Source: Erythrobacter sp.
Lineage (GTDB): Bacteria; Pseudomonadota; Alphaproteobacteria; Sphingomonadales; Sphingomonadaceae
Length of the DNA: 64,000 bases
Assembly (NCBI GenBank): GCA_009993635.1
Contig: JAACTC010000005.1
Span: forward strand, 248,001 to 312,000
Direction: 5' to 3'
Part shown: one piece after another, positions 20,888 to 33,715 of the stretch
How the letters are laid out: each line of letters starts with the position of its first letter
How positions within the stretch are numbered: the stretch's first letter is position 1
Notes under the pieces: model-generated
What the model saw: the letters and a program-made list of their open reading frames with translations, nothing else
Told to the model about the DNA's origin: nothing
Databases searched by the model: none
Made by a program: the position numbers and the translations under genes

Positions 20888-21958
20888 TTATCTGGAATAG
20901 CTCGGTGGGCAGGTCTCGGGAAGCACGACAACCCCGTCGAACATTCTGCTCCAGTCCGCTTCTTTAACGCCGCCCATCAGGCGTGAGGGGGAGCCGTCCT
21001 GCTGGCGGAGGCGATCATCATAGATATAGGACAATGCGCCGCTCGCGTCTCTTGCGGCGCCTTGCTCGAGCGAATGGGGAGGCAGTGCCTCCAGTGCAGA
21101 TGGGCTAGCGCCCATGCGCGCCGTTTCGCCATCCAGCACGGTGAAGGCGACCGACCGGTAATGGTCTCCCAGCTCAGTGGCTAAACGCTGGCCCATGGGC
21201 GTGATGCCTGAGGGGCCCGTCGCCTCGGCAATGTGTGTGTTGGCGGACCAGATGATCGTCTTTAGCGCACGGTCCTTTTCCAGGTGCCAGAGGGCGATGG
21301 TGGCCATGCTGGCATCGCGCGTTCCGAACGCTTCGATCCCTGCCTGTCTCGCATAGAGGCGCAGAAGCACCTCGACCGCAAAGCTCTCCTCGGGCGAGAG
21401 GGTGTCGCCGCGAATGCTGGCGAGACATGAGAAAAGGAGAAACTGCTCGCTCACATCGTACGGAGCGGCGTCTCCGTAGCGCCAGAATAGATTTCGCTCG
21501 ACCGCCCTGCCGCATTCTGGCTGTCCGCTGGCGCGTGCGATGAGGGCGGGAAGAAAAGTGCGGCTGAATTGCGAACTGGCCCCGATCTGATCGTCGATGC
21601 CGCTAACGGACACTTTGCCCGCTGTGACCTTGTCGAACAGCCATGCCCGGAATGGCGCCAGATTATCACTGCTCAGGAAACCGCCCAGCGCATTGTCGGA
21701 ATTCGCGCGCGTCATTGCGTCCTTTTCGAGCGAAAAGAACTCGATGGCTGCGCTTTCGAACAGCACGCGCTGAAAACCGCATTGTTCGATCAACTCGTGG
21801 GTGATCGAAGCGCGCATTTCCTGCACCGCTGCTTCGCCGTGCGAGGGGAGTTCACCGAGCGCGACGACATCGGCATCGCACAGCGACGATACCACCGCGT
21901 CTGTATCCATGGCGAGCGCGGGCTGCGCGAACGCAACCCACAGGAACGCAAGCCCCAC
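20888..21958 (-). CDS. erythromycin-esterase-like protein with signal peptide
   Basis: 356 residues. A signal peptide (hydrophobic stretch ending ALA) is followed by the erythromycin-esterase/succinoglycan-biosynthesis fold: GELPSHGEAAVQEMR near residue 36, ESAAIEF, and SANTHIAEA near 240. The His in SHG and in NTHIA correspond to conserved family residues. Members hydrolyse macrolide lactones or have unknown roles; resistance should not be assumed. The start is GTG 21958, the only reasonable start codon after an in-frame stop. The coding frame begins 48 bases after rpoD on the same strand. Confidence 0.85.
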   Translation of the reverse strand: MGLAFLWVAFAQPALAMDTDAVVSSLCDADVVALGELPSHGEAAVQEMRASITHELIEQCGFQRVLFESAAIEFFSLEKDAMTRANSDNALGGFLSSDNLAPFRAWLFDKVTAGKVSVSGIDDQIGASSQFSRTFLPALIARASGQPECGRAVERNLFWRYGDAAPYDVSEQFLLFSCLASIRGDTLSPEESFAVEVLLRLYARQAGIEAFGTRDASMATIALWHLEKDRALKTIIWSANTHIAEATGPSGITPMGQRLATELGDHYRSVAFTVLDGETARMGASPSALEALPPHSLEQGAARDASGALSYIYDDRLRQQDGSPSRLMGGVKEADWSRMFDGVVVLPETCPPSYSR

Positions 21959-22006
21959 ACACCATCGCCTGACAAGGTGGAGCAGCGGGGTCAGCAGCCG
22001 GGTATC

Positions 22007-24004
22007 CTACTGATCCAGGAACGACCGCATCTTCCGCGACCGGCTCGGGTGCTTGAGCTTGCGCAGCGCCTTGGCCTCAATCTGGCGGATACGTTCACGC
22101 GTCACGCTGAACTGCTGGCCGACTTCTTCCAGCGTGTGATCGGTGTTCATCCCGATGCCGAAGCGCATGCGCAGCACGCGTTCTTCGCGCGGGGTCAGGC
22201 TGGCGAGCACGCGGGTGACGGTTTCCTTGAGGTTGCTCTGGATCGCGGCATCGACCGGGATGATCGCGTTCTTGTCCTCGATGAAATCGCCCAAGTGCGA
22301 ATCTTCCTCGTCGCCGATCGGCGTTTCAAGGCTGATCGGCTCCTTGGCGATCTTCATCACCTTGCGCACCTTTTCGAGCGGCATGGAAAGACGCTCTGCC
22401 ATTTCCTCGGGCGTGGGCTCGCGGCCCTGCTCGTGCAGGAACTGGCGGCTCGTGCGGACCAGCTTGTTGATCGTCTCGATCATATGCACCGGGATGCGGA
22501 TGGTGCGCGCCTGATCGGCGATCGAGCGGGTGATCGCCTGCCGGATCCACCATGTCGCATAGGTGCTGAACTTGTAACCGCGGCGGTACTCGAACTTGTC
22601 GACCGCCTTCATCAGGCCGATGTTCCCTTCCTGAATCAGGTCGAGGAACTGCAGCCCGCGGTTGGTGTATTTCTTGGCGATGGAAATCACGAGGCGCAGG
22701 TTTGCCTCGACCATTTCCTTCTTCGCGATGCGCGCTTCACGCTCGCCCTTCTGGACCATGTTCACGATCCGGCGGAATTCGGGCAGCGCCATGCCGGTCT
22801 GGCTGGCGATATCACTGATTTCCTGGCGGATACGTTCGACCGAGTCGGCTTCCTTCTCGGCGAAGGCGGCCCACTTCTTGTCCTTGGTTCGGCTCGTCAG
22901 CCAGTCGTCGTCAAGCTCGTTGCCGATATAGGCGTCGAGGAAGTCGATCCGCTTGATCTTGTGCCGTTCGGCAAGCCGCAGCATCTGGCCGCCCAGCGCG
23001 GTCAGGCGGCGGTTGAAGGCGTAGAGGTTGTCGACCAGGAATTCGATCTTGGTCGCATGGAACTGCACGCTTTCGACTTCCGCCGTCAGCTGTTCGCGCA
23101 GATCCTCGTACTTCTTTTCCTTCGCGGGCGGGAAGGCATCGCCGCGACCGAGCGTGTCGACGCGTTCGCCCTGCAGTTTCTCGAACTTGCGGAACAGGTC
23201 GGTGATGCGCGCAAAACGCTCGAGCGCGTCGGGCTTGAGCGCGGCTTCCATCTGCGCGAGCGACATGGTGTTGTCTTCGTCGTCATCGTCGTCGCGGCTG
23301 GACTTGCTTTCGCCGTCACCATCTTCGTCGTCGCCGTCGGAATCCGAATCGTCGTCATCCTCGTCGTCGCGAATGGTGGGGCCGGCGGTTTCCTCGGAGA
23401 TTTCGCCGTCGTCGTCTTCGGCGCCATCCTCCATCTTGTCGGCCGGTGGCTCCTTGGAGAGCATGGCGTCGAGATCGAGGATCTCGCGCAGCTGCATCTC
23501 GCCTTCGTTGAGCGCATCGGACCACTGGATGATCGCGTGGAATGTGATCGGGCTTTCGCACAGCCCGATGATCATGGTGTCGCGCCCGGCCTCGATACGC
23601 TTCGCAATGGCGATTTCGCCTTCGCGGCTGAGCAGTTCGACCGCGCCCATTTCGCGCAGGTACATGCGCACCGGATCGTCCGTGCGGGCGTCGACGGTCT
23701 TCTTCGGCGCCGCGGCGGCGGGTGTCTTCGTGTCTTTCTTACCGGCGGTTTCGGGCGCGATCTCTTCGACCTCGTCCTTTTCCGATTCAACCTCGTCGTC
23801 CGACTCGACGATCTGCACACCCATTTCCGAGATTGCGGACTGGATATCCTCGATCTGGTCGGAGCTCATCTCGCCCTGCGGCAGCGCCTCGTTCAGCTCG
23901 TCATAGGTGACGTAGCCGCGCTTCTTCGCCTTGGTGATGAGCTTCTTGATCGATGCCTCGTTGAGGTCGATCAGCGGTGCATCTTCGGTTTCTTTGGTCG
24001 CCAT
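22007..24004 (-). CDS. rpoD: RNA polymerase primary sigma factor (sigma-70)
   Basis: 665 residues. Region 1.1 covers about 1-75, region 1.2 begins at [11 protein letters not shown] (about 110), regions 2.1-2.4 cover about 440-510 ([27 protein letters not shown]) and the region 4.2 helix-turn-helix is at about 614-643 ([20 protein letters not shown]). The non-conserved region between 1.2 and 2.1 holds a very acidic stretch, residues about 191-245, dominated by Asp, Glu and Ser. The gene follows dnaG by three bases, the classic macromolecular-synthesis order without rpsU. Confidence 0.98.
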   Translation of the reverse strand: MATKETEDAPLIDLNEASIKKLITKAKKRGYVTYDELNEALPQGEMSSDQIEDIQSAISEMGVQIVESDDEVESEKDEVEEIAPETAGKKDTKTPAAAAPKKTVDARTDDPVRMYLREMGAVELLSREGEIAIAKRIEAGRDTMIIGLCESPITFHAIIQWSDALNEGEMQLREILDLDAMLSKEPPADKMEDGAEDDDGEISEETAGPTIRDDEDDDDSDSDGDDEDGDGESKSSRDDDDDEDNTMSLAQMEAALKPDALERFARITDLFRKFEKLQGERVDTLGRGDAFPPAKEKKYEDLREQLTAEVESVQFHATKIEFLVDNLYAFNRRLTALGGQMLRLAERHKIKRIDFLDAYIGNELDDDWLTSRTKDKKWAAFAEKEADSVERIRQEISDIASQTGMALPEFRRIVNMVQKGEREARIAKKEMVEANLRLVISIAKKYTNRGLQFLDLIQEGNIGLMKAVDKFEYRRGYKFSTYATWWIRQAITRSIADQARTIRIPVHMIETINKLVRTSRQFLHEQGREPTPEEMAERLSMPLEKVRKVMKIAKEPISLETPIGDEEDSHLGDFIEDKNAIIPVDAAIQSNLKETVTRVLASLTPREERVLRMRFGIGMNTDHTLEEVGQQFSVTRERIRQIEAKALRKLKHPSRSRKMRSFLDQ

Positions 24005-24007
24005 GGG

Positions 24008-25921
24008 CTATTGAAAATCCGTTTCCTGACCGATGCGTTCCCCGTCTTCCGGTGAAGCCGCAGCGGCCTTTGAATCTGTCGTCGGTGTCGCTCTCGCGAT
24101 CCGCCTCGTCGCCATCTGGCCCAAGCGCGCGTCAAACGCCAGCTTCCGCTTCAGCAGACGCTGTTGTTCGGCGAACGCACCCTCCGGATCGTGTTCGAAT
24201 CGCTCCGTAGCGGCGGCCAGTGCCTTTTCGAGCGCCGGCCCTTCGACCAGCAACGCGATGGCTTCGGCCAGGTCCTCGCGCGCGGTCGCTGCATCTTTGG
24301 CTTCTCCAGGTAAGCCAGGTGCGGATTGTTCAGCGGACCGGGAGCCCCAGCGCGGGTCGAATATGGCGCTTTTGTCGTCGGCTTCAAGCGTTTGTGCGCG
24401 GGCAAGCACAGGTTCGACCAAACTTGTGGTCGACGGATCGATTTCCCCCAGCTCTCTGAGCGCCTCGCGGTGGCCTGCAGCAAGCTCGGGAAAGCGGGCC
24501 ATCTGCTCCATCACATCCGCCAGCAGGCGTTGCCGCATGCCCCCCGCCGAAAGGCTCGAAAGCCTGCGCGCTAGCTCGGGCGAAAGCGGTTCCGGCTCGT
24601 CCCGTCGCCATGATCCGCGCGGCTTGAATGGCTGTTTTTCGCGCTTGGGGAAGGCGAATGCCGAAAAGCGATCGAGCAAGTCGCGGCGATAAAGGGAGCG
24701 GACATCGCTATCCTCGATCGTCTCTATATGCGCCATCAGTCGCGCCTTGAGGCCCGCCTTCGCCTCCGGCGTGTCGAGCGGTACGGCTCGCGCTTCAAGC
24801 GCCCAAAGCGCCTCAAGCAGAGGCTGCGCTTTTTCCAGCACCTGTTCGAAAGCGGCAACACCCTTGGCCTTGATCAGATCGTCCGGATCGAGACCTGCGG
24901 GCAGCCACGCGATCCTGAGCGAATGGCCGGGGTGCAGAAGCGGCAGGGCCCGCTCTATCGCGCGGCGCACCGCCCGCTGGCCCGCCGCATCGCCGTCGAA
25001 ACACAGGATGGGGGAAGGGACGTGGCGCCACAATTCGGCGATGTGGTTTTCCGTAAGTGCCGTCCCCAGCGGGGCGACGCCTTCCGCCAGGCCCGCATTG
25101 GCGAGCGCGATGACATCCATATAGCCTTCGACGACGATGATCCGCCCACCATCCTTGCCGCTCTTGCGAGCGGCGGGCCCGGCGCGGTGAATGTTGTAGA
25201 GCGTGCGGCCCTTGTCGAACAAAGGCGTCTCGGGCGAGTTGAGATATTTGGGCGCGCCTTCTTTTGCCGTCAGGATGCGCCCGCCGAACGCGATCACCCG
25301 GCCGCGCACATCGTGAATAGGCAGCATCAGCCGGTCGCGGAAGCGATCGTACGGATCCTTGCCGTCGATCGCGATGCGCAGGCCACCTTCGACCAGCAGC
25401 TGCGGCGGCATCGATCCCAGTGCCTTGGCCAGCGCCTGCCGATCGTCTGGAGCATAGCCGAAGCCGAATTCGCGCATGATCGCGGGCGAAAAACCGCGTT
25501 TGGCCAGATAATCGCGTGCGGACGAGCCGCGCTGGCTCGCCAGTTCGGAGACGAAGAATTCCTGCGCCGCGCCCATCGCATCGTGCAGCCCGGCACGCCG
25601 CTTTGCCTTGCGCGCTTCCTGCGGATCGGGTGCGGGCATTTCCATGCCTGCCACCACCGCCAGTTCCTTGACCGCATCCATGAACTGCAGGCCGCGCTGG
25701 TCGGTCATCCAGCTGATGACGTCGCCATGCGCCCCGCAGCCAAAACAGTGGTAGAAGCCCTTCTGGTCGTTGACCGTGAAGCTGGGCGTCTTCTCGTCAT
25801 GGAATGGGCAGCACGCCTTCCACTCGCGGCCCGCCCGCTGCAGCTTGGTCGTGCGCATGATGACGCTGGAGAGCGTCACGCGCGTACGCAGCTGATCTAG
25901 CCATTGTGGGGAAAGCGCCAT
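24008..25921 (-). CDS. dnaG: DNA primase
   Basis: Makes RNA primers at the replication fork. 637 residues. The CHC2 zinc domain is at the N-terminus (CCPFHDEKTPSF, then FHCFGCGAHGD-like spacing with C-F-G-C). The TOPRIM core carries IVVEGYMDVIAL and FDGDAAGQRA. The C-terminal part, which binds the DnaB helicase in other species, is poorly conserved and Ala/Glu-rich. It lies immediately upstream of rpoD. Confidence 0.98.
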   Translation of the reverse strand: MALSPQWLDQLRTRVTLSSVIMRTTKLQRAGREWKACCPFHDEKTPSFTVNDQKGFYHCFGCGAHGDVISWMTDQRGLQFMDAVKELAVVAGMEMPAPDPQEARKAKRRAGLHDAMGAAQEFFVSELASQRGSSARDYLAKRGFSPAIMREFGFGYAPDDRQALAKALGSMPPQLLVEGGLRIAIDGKDPYDRFRDRLMLPIHDVRGRVIAFGGRILTAKEGAPKYLNSPETPLFDKGRTLYNIHRAGPAARKSGKDGGRIIVVEGYMDVIALANAGLAEGVAPLGTALTENHIAELWRHVPSPILCFDGDAAGQRAVRRAIERALPLLHPGHSLRIAWLPAGLDPDDLIKAKGVAAFEQVLEKAQPLLEALWALEARAVPLDTPEAKAGLKARLMAHIETIEDSDVRSLYRRDLLDRFSAFAFPKREKQPFKPRGSWRRDEPEPLSPELARRLSSLSAGGMRQRLLADVMEQMARFPELAAGHREALRELGEIDPSTTSLVEPVLARAQTLEADDKSAIFDPRWGSRSAEQSAPGLPGEAKDAATAREDLAEAIALLVEGPALEKALAAATERFEHDPEGAFAEQQRLLKRKLAFDARLGQMATRRIARATPTTDSKAAAASPEDGERIGQETDFQ

Positions 25922-25997
25922 CGCAGGGGCAGTCTAGAGGCTGACGGCGGTGCGCGCCAGTGCCAGCGGATGAGCTCCACAGGCCGGTCCACAAGTT

Positions 25998-26720
25998 CTA
26001 GCGATCCTCTGCGCCATCTTCCGGCTTGGGCGGGAAAGGCCCGGTCGCCATTGCGATCTTTTCGTCCGCACGCAGCGAATAGGCTTCTGCCGGTCCTTCG
26101 GGCGGCAGCGTGCTTTGCCAGAAGAAGGTGATCGGCTCGCCGGTCTGCCAGCCATTGCCGCCGACAACCCGCCAGACCAGCGTGCCATTATCGTCCTGCA
26201 CGCGGATCGTACCGTCGGGCCCGAGCGCGGCTTCCGCCTGCGCACGATCGAAGCCGATCGACCCGGTGAAACCCGCCGCCTTGCGGATGGTGGCGAACAC
26301 GGTTGCCGCCTCCACCTCGTCGAGGCCGACGGGGCGCTCGAACGGCGGATCGTTCGGCTCGTCGACACCCGGCGTTACCGTATGGACGTAGGTGTACACC
26401 GTGCCTTCGGGCATGTTTTCGGGGTCGCATTCATCGTATTCTGCGGGGCAGGCGACGAAGCTTTCAATCCCGCCGATCGAGCGGCCATCGACGATGATCG
26501 ATGCCTCGACTTCCGGCCCGACCGGGCCTTCGATCTTTGCGCCAAGCCGCATCTCGCCAAGATCCGCCGCCACGAGAGTGTGCGGATCGGACGGCGCATC
26601 TGCCTGCGCGCTCTCTTCCGCCGTGGGGGTGGGGGCAGGTTCGTCTCGCCCGCCGGAACATCCGGCAAGCGCGGCGATGGCGAGTGAGGCGGCGAGCCAG
26701 TGGGTTGGGGCAGGTTTCAC
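25998..26720 (-). CDS. lipoprotein of unknown function
   Basis: 240 residues. A signal with lipobox LAGC followed by SGG indicates lipid attachment and export. A Pro/Thr/Glu/Ala linker is followed by a mixed alpha/beta domain containing two Cys in the ACPAEYDEC segment. No family recognised. The start is GTG at 26720, which overlaps the stop of the YqeY gene as GTGA; an ATG at 26741 would overlap by 25 bases and place a polar leader before the signal. Confidence 0.75.
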   Translation of the reverse strand: MKPAPTHWLAASLAIAALAGCSGGRDEPAPTPTAEESAQADAPSDPHTLVAADLGEMRLGAKIEGPVGPEVEASIIVDGRSIGGIESFVACPAEYDECDPENMPEGTVYTYVHTVTPGVDEPNDPPFERPVGLDEVEAATVFATIRKAAGFTGSIGFDRAQAEAALGPDGTIRVQDDNGTLVWRVVGGNGWQTGEPITFFWQSTLPPEGPAEAYSLRADEKIAMATGPFPPKPEDGAEDR

Positions 26721-27169
26721 TGGAGCGATTCTTTCACCCATCCGCTGGTGCGGGTCATGTCCAGAGTTGCGCCGTGGCGGCTTTTCAGTTCGGCCATGAC
26801 CTTGCCCATATCCTTGATGCTGGCAGCGCCGGTATCGGCCTTGACCTGTTCGATCGCGGCCTTCGTTTCGGCCTCGTCCATCTGTTTGGGCAGGAATTCC
26901 TCAATCACGGCGAGCTCGGCCTCTTCCTGCGCGGCCAGCTCTTCACGCCCGCCATCGCGGTACATCTCGATCGATTCCTTGCGCTGCTTGGCCATTTTCA
27001 GCAGCACATCGGTGACCACCTCGTCGTCGTCGGCCTTGGTGCTGGCGGTGCGCAGCTCGATGTCCCGATCCTTGATCTTGGCCTGGATGAGACGGAGCGC
27101 AGCCGTGCGCTCCTTGTTGCCGCCTTTCATCGCGGCGATGACTTCCTGCTGGATCGTCTCGCGTATCAT
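26717..27169 (-). CDS. GatB/YqeY domain protein
   Basis: 150 residues and full length for the YqeY family. The domain resembles the tRNA-binding tail of GatB and is built of helices, with RTAALRLIQAKIKDRDIE, ELAVIEEFLPKQM, and a C-terminal KDMGKVMAELKSRHG helix. It is suspected to act with tRNA-dependent amidotransferase but free-standing members have no proven function. It is divergent from carA across a 160-bp gap. Confidence 0.93.
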   Translation of the reverse strand: MIRETIQQEVIAAMKGGNKERTAALRLIQAKIKDRDIELRTASTKADDDEVVTDVLLKMAKQRKESIEMYRDGGREELAAQEEAELAVIEEFLPKQMDEAETKAAIEQVKADTGAASIKDMGKVMAELKSRHGATLDMTRTSGWVKESLQ

Positions 27170-27252
27170 GGTTTCCGATTTGCCTTTACGTGTTGGTCTT
27201 CAGACGAGCGGATATAACAAATGTTCCTGTGGGTGGGAGGGGTATCGAGTGC

Positions 27253-27281
27253 TTGACGGGTGGGAACCGCAGGCCTAGCCG
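27253..27281 (+). promoter_or_regulatory. weak candidate promoter of carA
   Basis: TTGACG at 27253-27258 is followed after 17 bases by TAGCCG. The -35 is good, the -10 poor. It lies about 50 bases upstream of the carA start. Prediction only. Confidence 0.25.
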
Positions 27282-27329
27282 GATGGCTTAGCGCACATCG
27301 CCGGAAACACTTAAGGAACGGACAGGCCC

Positions 27330-28508
27330 ATGGCTTCAGCCGACATTACCCCTGCGCAACCTTCTGGCGCGACCGGGGTGTTGCTTCTTGCCGATGGAAC
27401 GGCGCTGTGGGGGATTGGCTGCGGCGCCGAGGGCAGCGCCGTGGGCGAGGTTTGCTTCAACACCAGCATGACCGGTTATCAGGAAGTGATGACCGACCCG
27501 AGCTATGCCGGGCAGATCGTCACCTTCACCTTCCCGCATATCGGCAATGTCGGAGCGAACCCCGAGGATATCGAGAGCAAAGTAGAAAGCGCGCTCGGCT
27601 GCATCATGCGCGAAAAACCCACCGGGCCCAGCAATTTTCGCTCCACGGTCGATCTCGACGGTTGGCTGAGGGACGAGGGCAAGATCGGCCTTGCAGGCGT
27701 AGACACCCGTGCGCTGACCCGCCTCATTCGCCTTAACGGCGCGCCCAACGCGGTGATCGCGCACAGCGCGGATGGCGTGTTCGATCTCGATGCGTTGCTC
27801 GAAAAGGCGCAGGGCTGGCCGGGGCTGGAAGGCATGGACCTTGCCCGTCGCGTGTCGCGCAAGGCGCACGAGGGCTGGCGCGGCGGCGTGTGGGAACTGG
27901 GCAAGGGCTACAGCGAAAGCGGGGCGGAGAAACCGCACGTGGTCGCGATCGATTTCGGCGCGAAGGACAATATCTTCCGCCAGCTCGTCCGCGCGGGCGC
28001 ACGGGTTACGGTCGTGCCTGCGGAGGCGACGCTGGAGGAGGTGCTGGCGCACGAACCCGACGGCGTGTTCCTCTCCAACGGCCCGGGCGATCCGGCTGCG
28101 ACCGGCGTCTATGCGGTGCCGGTGATCCAGGGCCTGCTTGAGCGCGATATTCCGATCTTCGGCATTTGTCTGGGCCATCAGCTGCTTGGGCTGGCTGCGG
28201 GCGCGAAAACGTCGAAAATGTTCCAGGGCCACCGCGGCGCGAACCACCCCGTACAGCGTGTCGGGGAAGGGTGGGGCGAGCACACCGGACTGGTCGAGAT
28301 CACCAGCATGAACCACGGCTTCGCCGTCGACGGCGACACGCTGCCCGCAGGCGTCGAGCAGACGCACGTCTCGCTGTTCGACGGCACCAATTGTGGGATC
28401 GCGATCACGGGCAAGCGGGCGTTCGGCGTGCAGTACCACCCCGAGGCGTCGCCGGGGCCGCAGGACAGCTTCTACCTGTTCGAGAAGTTTGTGGGGATGT
28501 TGGGGTGA
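27330..28508 (+). CDS. carA: carbamoyl-phosphate synthase small subunit
   Basis: 392 residues. It supplies ammonia from glutamine to CarB for arginine and pyrimidine synthesis. The N-terminal CPSase_sm_chain domain contains CFNTSMTGYQE. The class I glutaminase has its Cys in GICLGHQLLGL and the His-Glu pair in QYHPEASPGP. The start at 27330 has an AGG about six bases upstream. Its stop overlaps the start of a small gene (GTGA) that separates it from carB. Confidence 0.97.
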   Translation: MASADITPAQPSGATGVLLLADGTALWGIGCGAEGSAVGEVCFNTSMTGYQEVMTDPSYAGQIVTFTFPHIGNVGANPEDIESKVESALGCIMREKPTGPSNFRSTVDLDGWLRDEGKIGLAGVDTRALTRLIRLNGAPNAVIAHSADGVFDLDALLEKAQGWPGLEGMDLARRVSRKAHEGWRGGVWELGKGYSESGAEKPHVVAIDFGAKDNIFRQLVRAGARVTVVPAEATLEEVLAHEPDGVFLSNGPGDPAATGVYAVPVIQGLLERDIPIFGICLGHQLLGLAAGAKTSKMFQGHRGANHPVQRVGEGWGEHTGLVEITSMNHGFAVDGDTLPAGVEQTHVSLFDGTNCGIAITGKRAFGVQYHPEASPGPQDSFYLFEKFVGMLG

Positions 28509-28774
28509 TACAAATTCTGTTCCTGATGTTTGGCGCGTTTTCTGGGCTTCTAGCATTGATCGCGATCTGGTTCGCGGTCGTGGCATACGCGAGGGGATAC
28601 TCCGGACAGATCATAGATGATCGGCATCCGGGCCCCAAAGCCATCTCTCTCGCCATTGTCGCTGCAATTTGCGCGTCAATCGTTGTTTATCACGGCGCTA
28701 AGTCGTTCGGTGCGGACCTTCTCTTTCGTGGGGATGACGAGGGACCAAACTATCGCGGCTATCCGAACGAATAA
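28505..28774 (+). CDS. small two-helix membrane protein between carA and carB
   Basis: 89 residues. The start is GTG 28505, overlapping the carA stop (GTGA). Two hydrophobic segments (about residues 3-24 and 45-63) flank a short loop, and a polar Asp/Asn/Tyr-rich tail follows. No family recognised. Base and codon use look less GC-rich than carA and carB, which suggests a later insertion between the two subunit genes. It ends 12 bases before the carB start. Confidence 0.7.
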   Translation: MIQILFLMFGAFSGLLALIAIWFAVVAYARGYSGQIIDDRHPGPKAISLAIVAAICASIVVYHGAKSFGADLLFRGDDEGPNYRGYPNE

Positions 28775-28786
28775 TTTGGAAAACTA

Positions 28787-32242
<3,456 letters not shown>

Positions 32243-32365
32243 CGACAGTACCTTTCCCTGAAAACCCCTCTTCGTCTTCCCCGCCCCGGCAACGGCGCGG
32301 CGCGATTCGGACTTTCATGGGGAAGGGCGCGGGCCAGGCAATTTGAGATAGATCGGGGGTACCCA

Positions 32366-32833
32366 ATGGAAAAAGTTCCGATGCTGGCAGAAGGTTACGA
32401 GCGGCTCACCGCCGACTTGAAAACCCTGCGCGCGGAACGTCCGAAAATCGTCGACGCGATCGAAGAAGCGCGTGCACATGGCGATCTTTCGGAAAACGCA
32501 GAATATCACGCTGCCAAGGAACGGCAGGGTCAGGTCGAGGCGCAAATCGCCGAGATCGAAGACCGGGTGACCCGCGCACAGATCATCGATCCCTCGACCC
32601 TGTCGGGCGACAAGGTGGTGTTCGGAGCGACGGTGACGCTGCTCGACGAAGACGACAAGCCGATCAAGTACCAGATCGTCGGCCAGACCGAAGCGGACGC
32701 GAAATCCGGCCGCATCTCCTACAACTCGCCGTTGGCTCGTGCGCTGATCGGCAAGAAGGTGGGCGACGAGGTCGAGGTAACGGTGCCGTCGGGCGACAAG
32801 TTCTACCTGATCGACAAGATCGAATTCATCTGA
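32366..32833 (+). CDS. greA: transcription elongation factor GreA
   Basis: 155 residues. Rescues backtracked RNA polymerase by stimulating transcript cleavage. The N-terminal coiled coil carries the acidic tip [15 protein letters not shown], and the C-terminal FKBP-like domain includes [18 protein letters not shown]. Full length. A terminator hairpin follows the stop. Confidence 0.97.
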   Translation: MEKVPMLAEGYERLTADLKTLRAERPKIVDAIEEARAHGDLSENAEYHAAKERQGQVEAQIAEIEDRVTRAQIIDPSTLSGDKVVFGATVTLLDEDDKPIKYQIVGQTEADAKSGRISYNSPLARALIGKKVGDEVEVTVPSGDKFYLIDKIEFI

Positions 32834-32843
32834 TCGTATCGTG

Positions 32844-32872
32844 GCAAGGCCCTTTAACCGGGGGCCTTTTCC
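32844..32872 (+). terminator. terminator after greA
   Basis: AAGGCCC and GGGCCTT pair around a nine-base loop and run into TTTTCC, eleven bases past the greA stop. The stop codon of the convergent GNAT gene lies inside the loop region. Confidence 0.75.
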
Positions 32873-33330
32873 ATTGCGAAATTGTGGATCGCCACGCCGT
32901 CGATTGAGAAATCGCGGCGCTGCGTGACGCGGTACCCTGCGCGCTCGAAAGCGGGCCGGGCGAGTTCGCTCGCCTCGGTATAGAGCCGCGTCGTGCCCGC
33001 ATCCTGCGCCAGGGTGTCGACCTGGGCCAGCAGGTGCTCGGCCAGACCGCGGCGGGTATGCGCGGGATCGCAGTAGAGATGGTCCACATGGCCATCGCTT
33101 TCGACAATGACATAGGCCACCGCCCGATCGTCGGATCGTGCAGCAACGATAATCGCGTCGCTCCGAGCGTTCCTTTCAAGGAAACGTTCGGGGCCGGGAT
33201 GACGCGCCGCCCACGCCCTTACCTGCGCTGGCGAATAGGCGCGCGGACCGATGACGGCGATCGCAGTGTGGATGATTTCCGCCAGAATATCCGCATCCTC
33301 ATCGCGAAACGGGCGGATGCGGTATTCCAT
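32854..33330 (-). CDS. GNAT family N-acetyltransferase
   Basis: 158 residues, one acetyltransferase domain. The acetyl-CoA motif A is DHLYCDPAHTRRGLAEHLL, with the RRGLA pyrophosphate loop, followed by a YTEAS strand and the FERAGYRV C-terminal motif. The substrate is unknown. Cytoplasmic. It lies seven bases downstream of the DUF4170 gene and is probably co-transcribed with it. Confidence 0.9.
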   Translation of the reverse strand: MEYRIRPFRDEDADILAEIIHTAIAVIGPRAYSPAQVRAWAARHPGPERFLERNARSDAIIVAARSDDRAVAYVIVESDGHVDHLYCDPAHTRRGLAEHLLAQVDTLAQDAGTTRLYTEASELARPAFERAGYRVTQRRDFSIDGVAIHNFAMEKAPG

Positions 33331-33337
33331 GCGCGGA

Positions 33338-33595
33338 TCAGGCGGTCGGTTCGAGCAGCTTGTGGATATGCACGATCACGTATTTCATTTCCGCATCGTC
33401 GACCGTGCGCTGGGCGTTCGAGCGCCAGGCTTCTTCCGCCAGTTCATAGCTGCTGAATACGCCGACGACGTGAATACTCTCAGGATCCTGAAATTCGACC
33501 GAGCGCGGGTCTTTGACCCGGCCACCCATCACAAGGTGCAGGCGCTGGCGGGTGGTGGTTTCCTGGGGCGGGGTGGTGGGGGTGTTGTCTGACAT
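33338..33595 (-). CDS. DUF4170 family protein
   Basis: 85 residues. After a Thr/Pro/Gln-rich leader of about 17 residues, the sequence LHLVMGGRVKDPRS and the HVVGVFSSYELAEEAWR block identify the small alphaproteobacterial DUF4170 family, which has no known function. The ATG at 33595 is chosen over an upstream in-frame start that adds a non-homologous Arg-rich leader running through a terminator. Confidence 0.85.
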   Translation of the reverse strand: MSDNTPTTPPQETTTRQRLHLVMGGRVKDPRSVEFQDPESIHVVGVFSSYELAEEAWRSNAQRTVDDAEMKYVIVHIHKLLEPTA

Positions 33596-33617
33596 GGGGG
33601 AGCCTTCCGCTGGATCT

Positions 33618-33650
33618 GAAAAAGCCCGCGAGCCATAACGCGCGCGGGCC
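33618..33650 (-). terminator. terminator of the 34.2 kb stress-protein gene
   Basis: On the minus strand GCCCGCG and CGCGGGC pair around a twelve-base loop and are followed by five T. It lies about 65 bases past the stop at 33716, closing the small-protein cluster before the DUF4170 gene. Confidence 0.75.
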
Positions 33651-33715
33651 TTCAGGCAAGGGCGTACCCTCGCAATTTGCAATCGGACGACCCTTGGGGC
33701 CGACCTGCTTAATGG

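Noticed and set aside
23270-23420. Short repeated codon tract in rpoD resembling an array
   Set aside because: Low-complexity acidic coding sequence, with no regular spacers; it is not a CRISPR or tandem-repeat element.
21569-24055. 828-codon plus-strand open frame across rpoD and the esterase gene
   Set aside because: Antisense to two well-identified genes on the minus strand, with no recognisable protein features.
27208-27230. LexA-like dyad AACAAATGTTC between the YqeY gene and carA
   Set aside because: Alphaproteobacterial LexA boxes are direct repeats GTTC-N7-GTTC; this is a half-formed dyad with no second GTTC, and neither flanking gene is an expected SOS gene.
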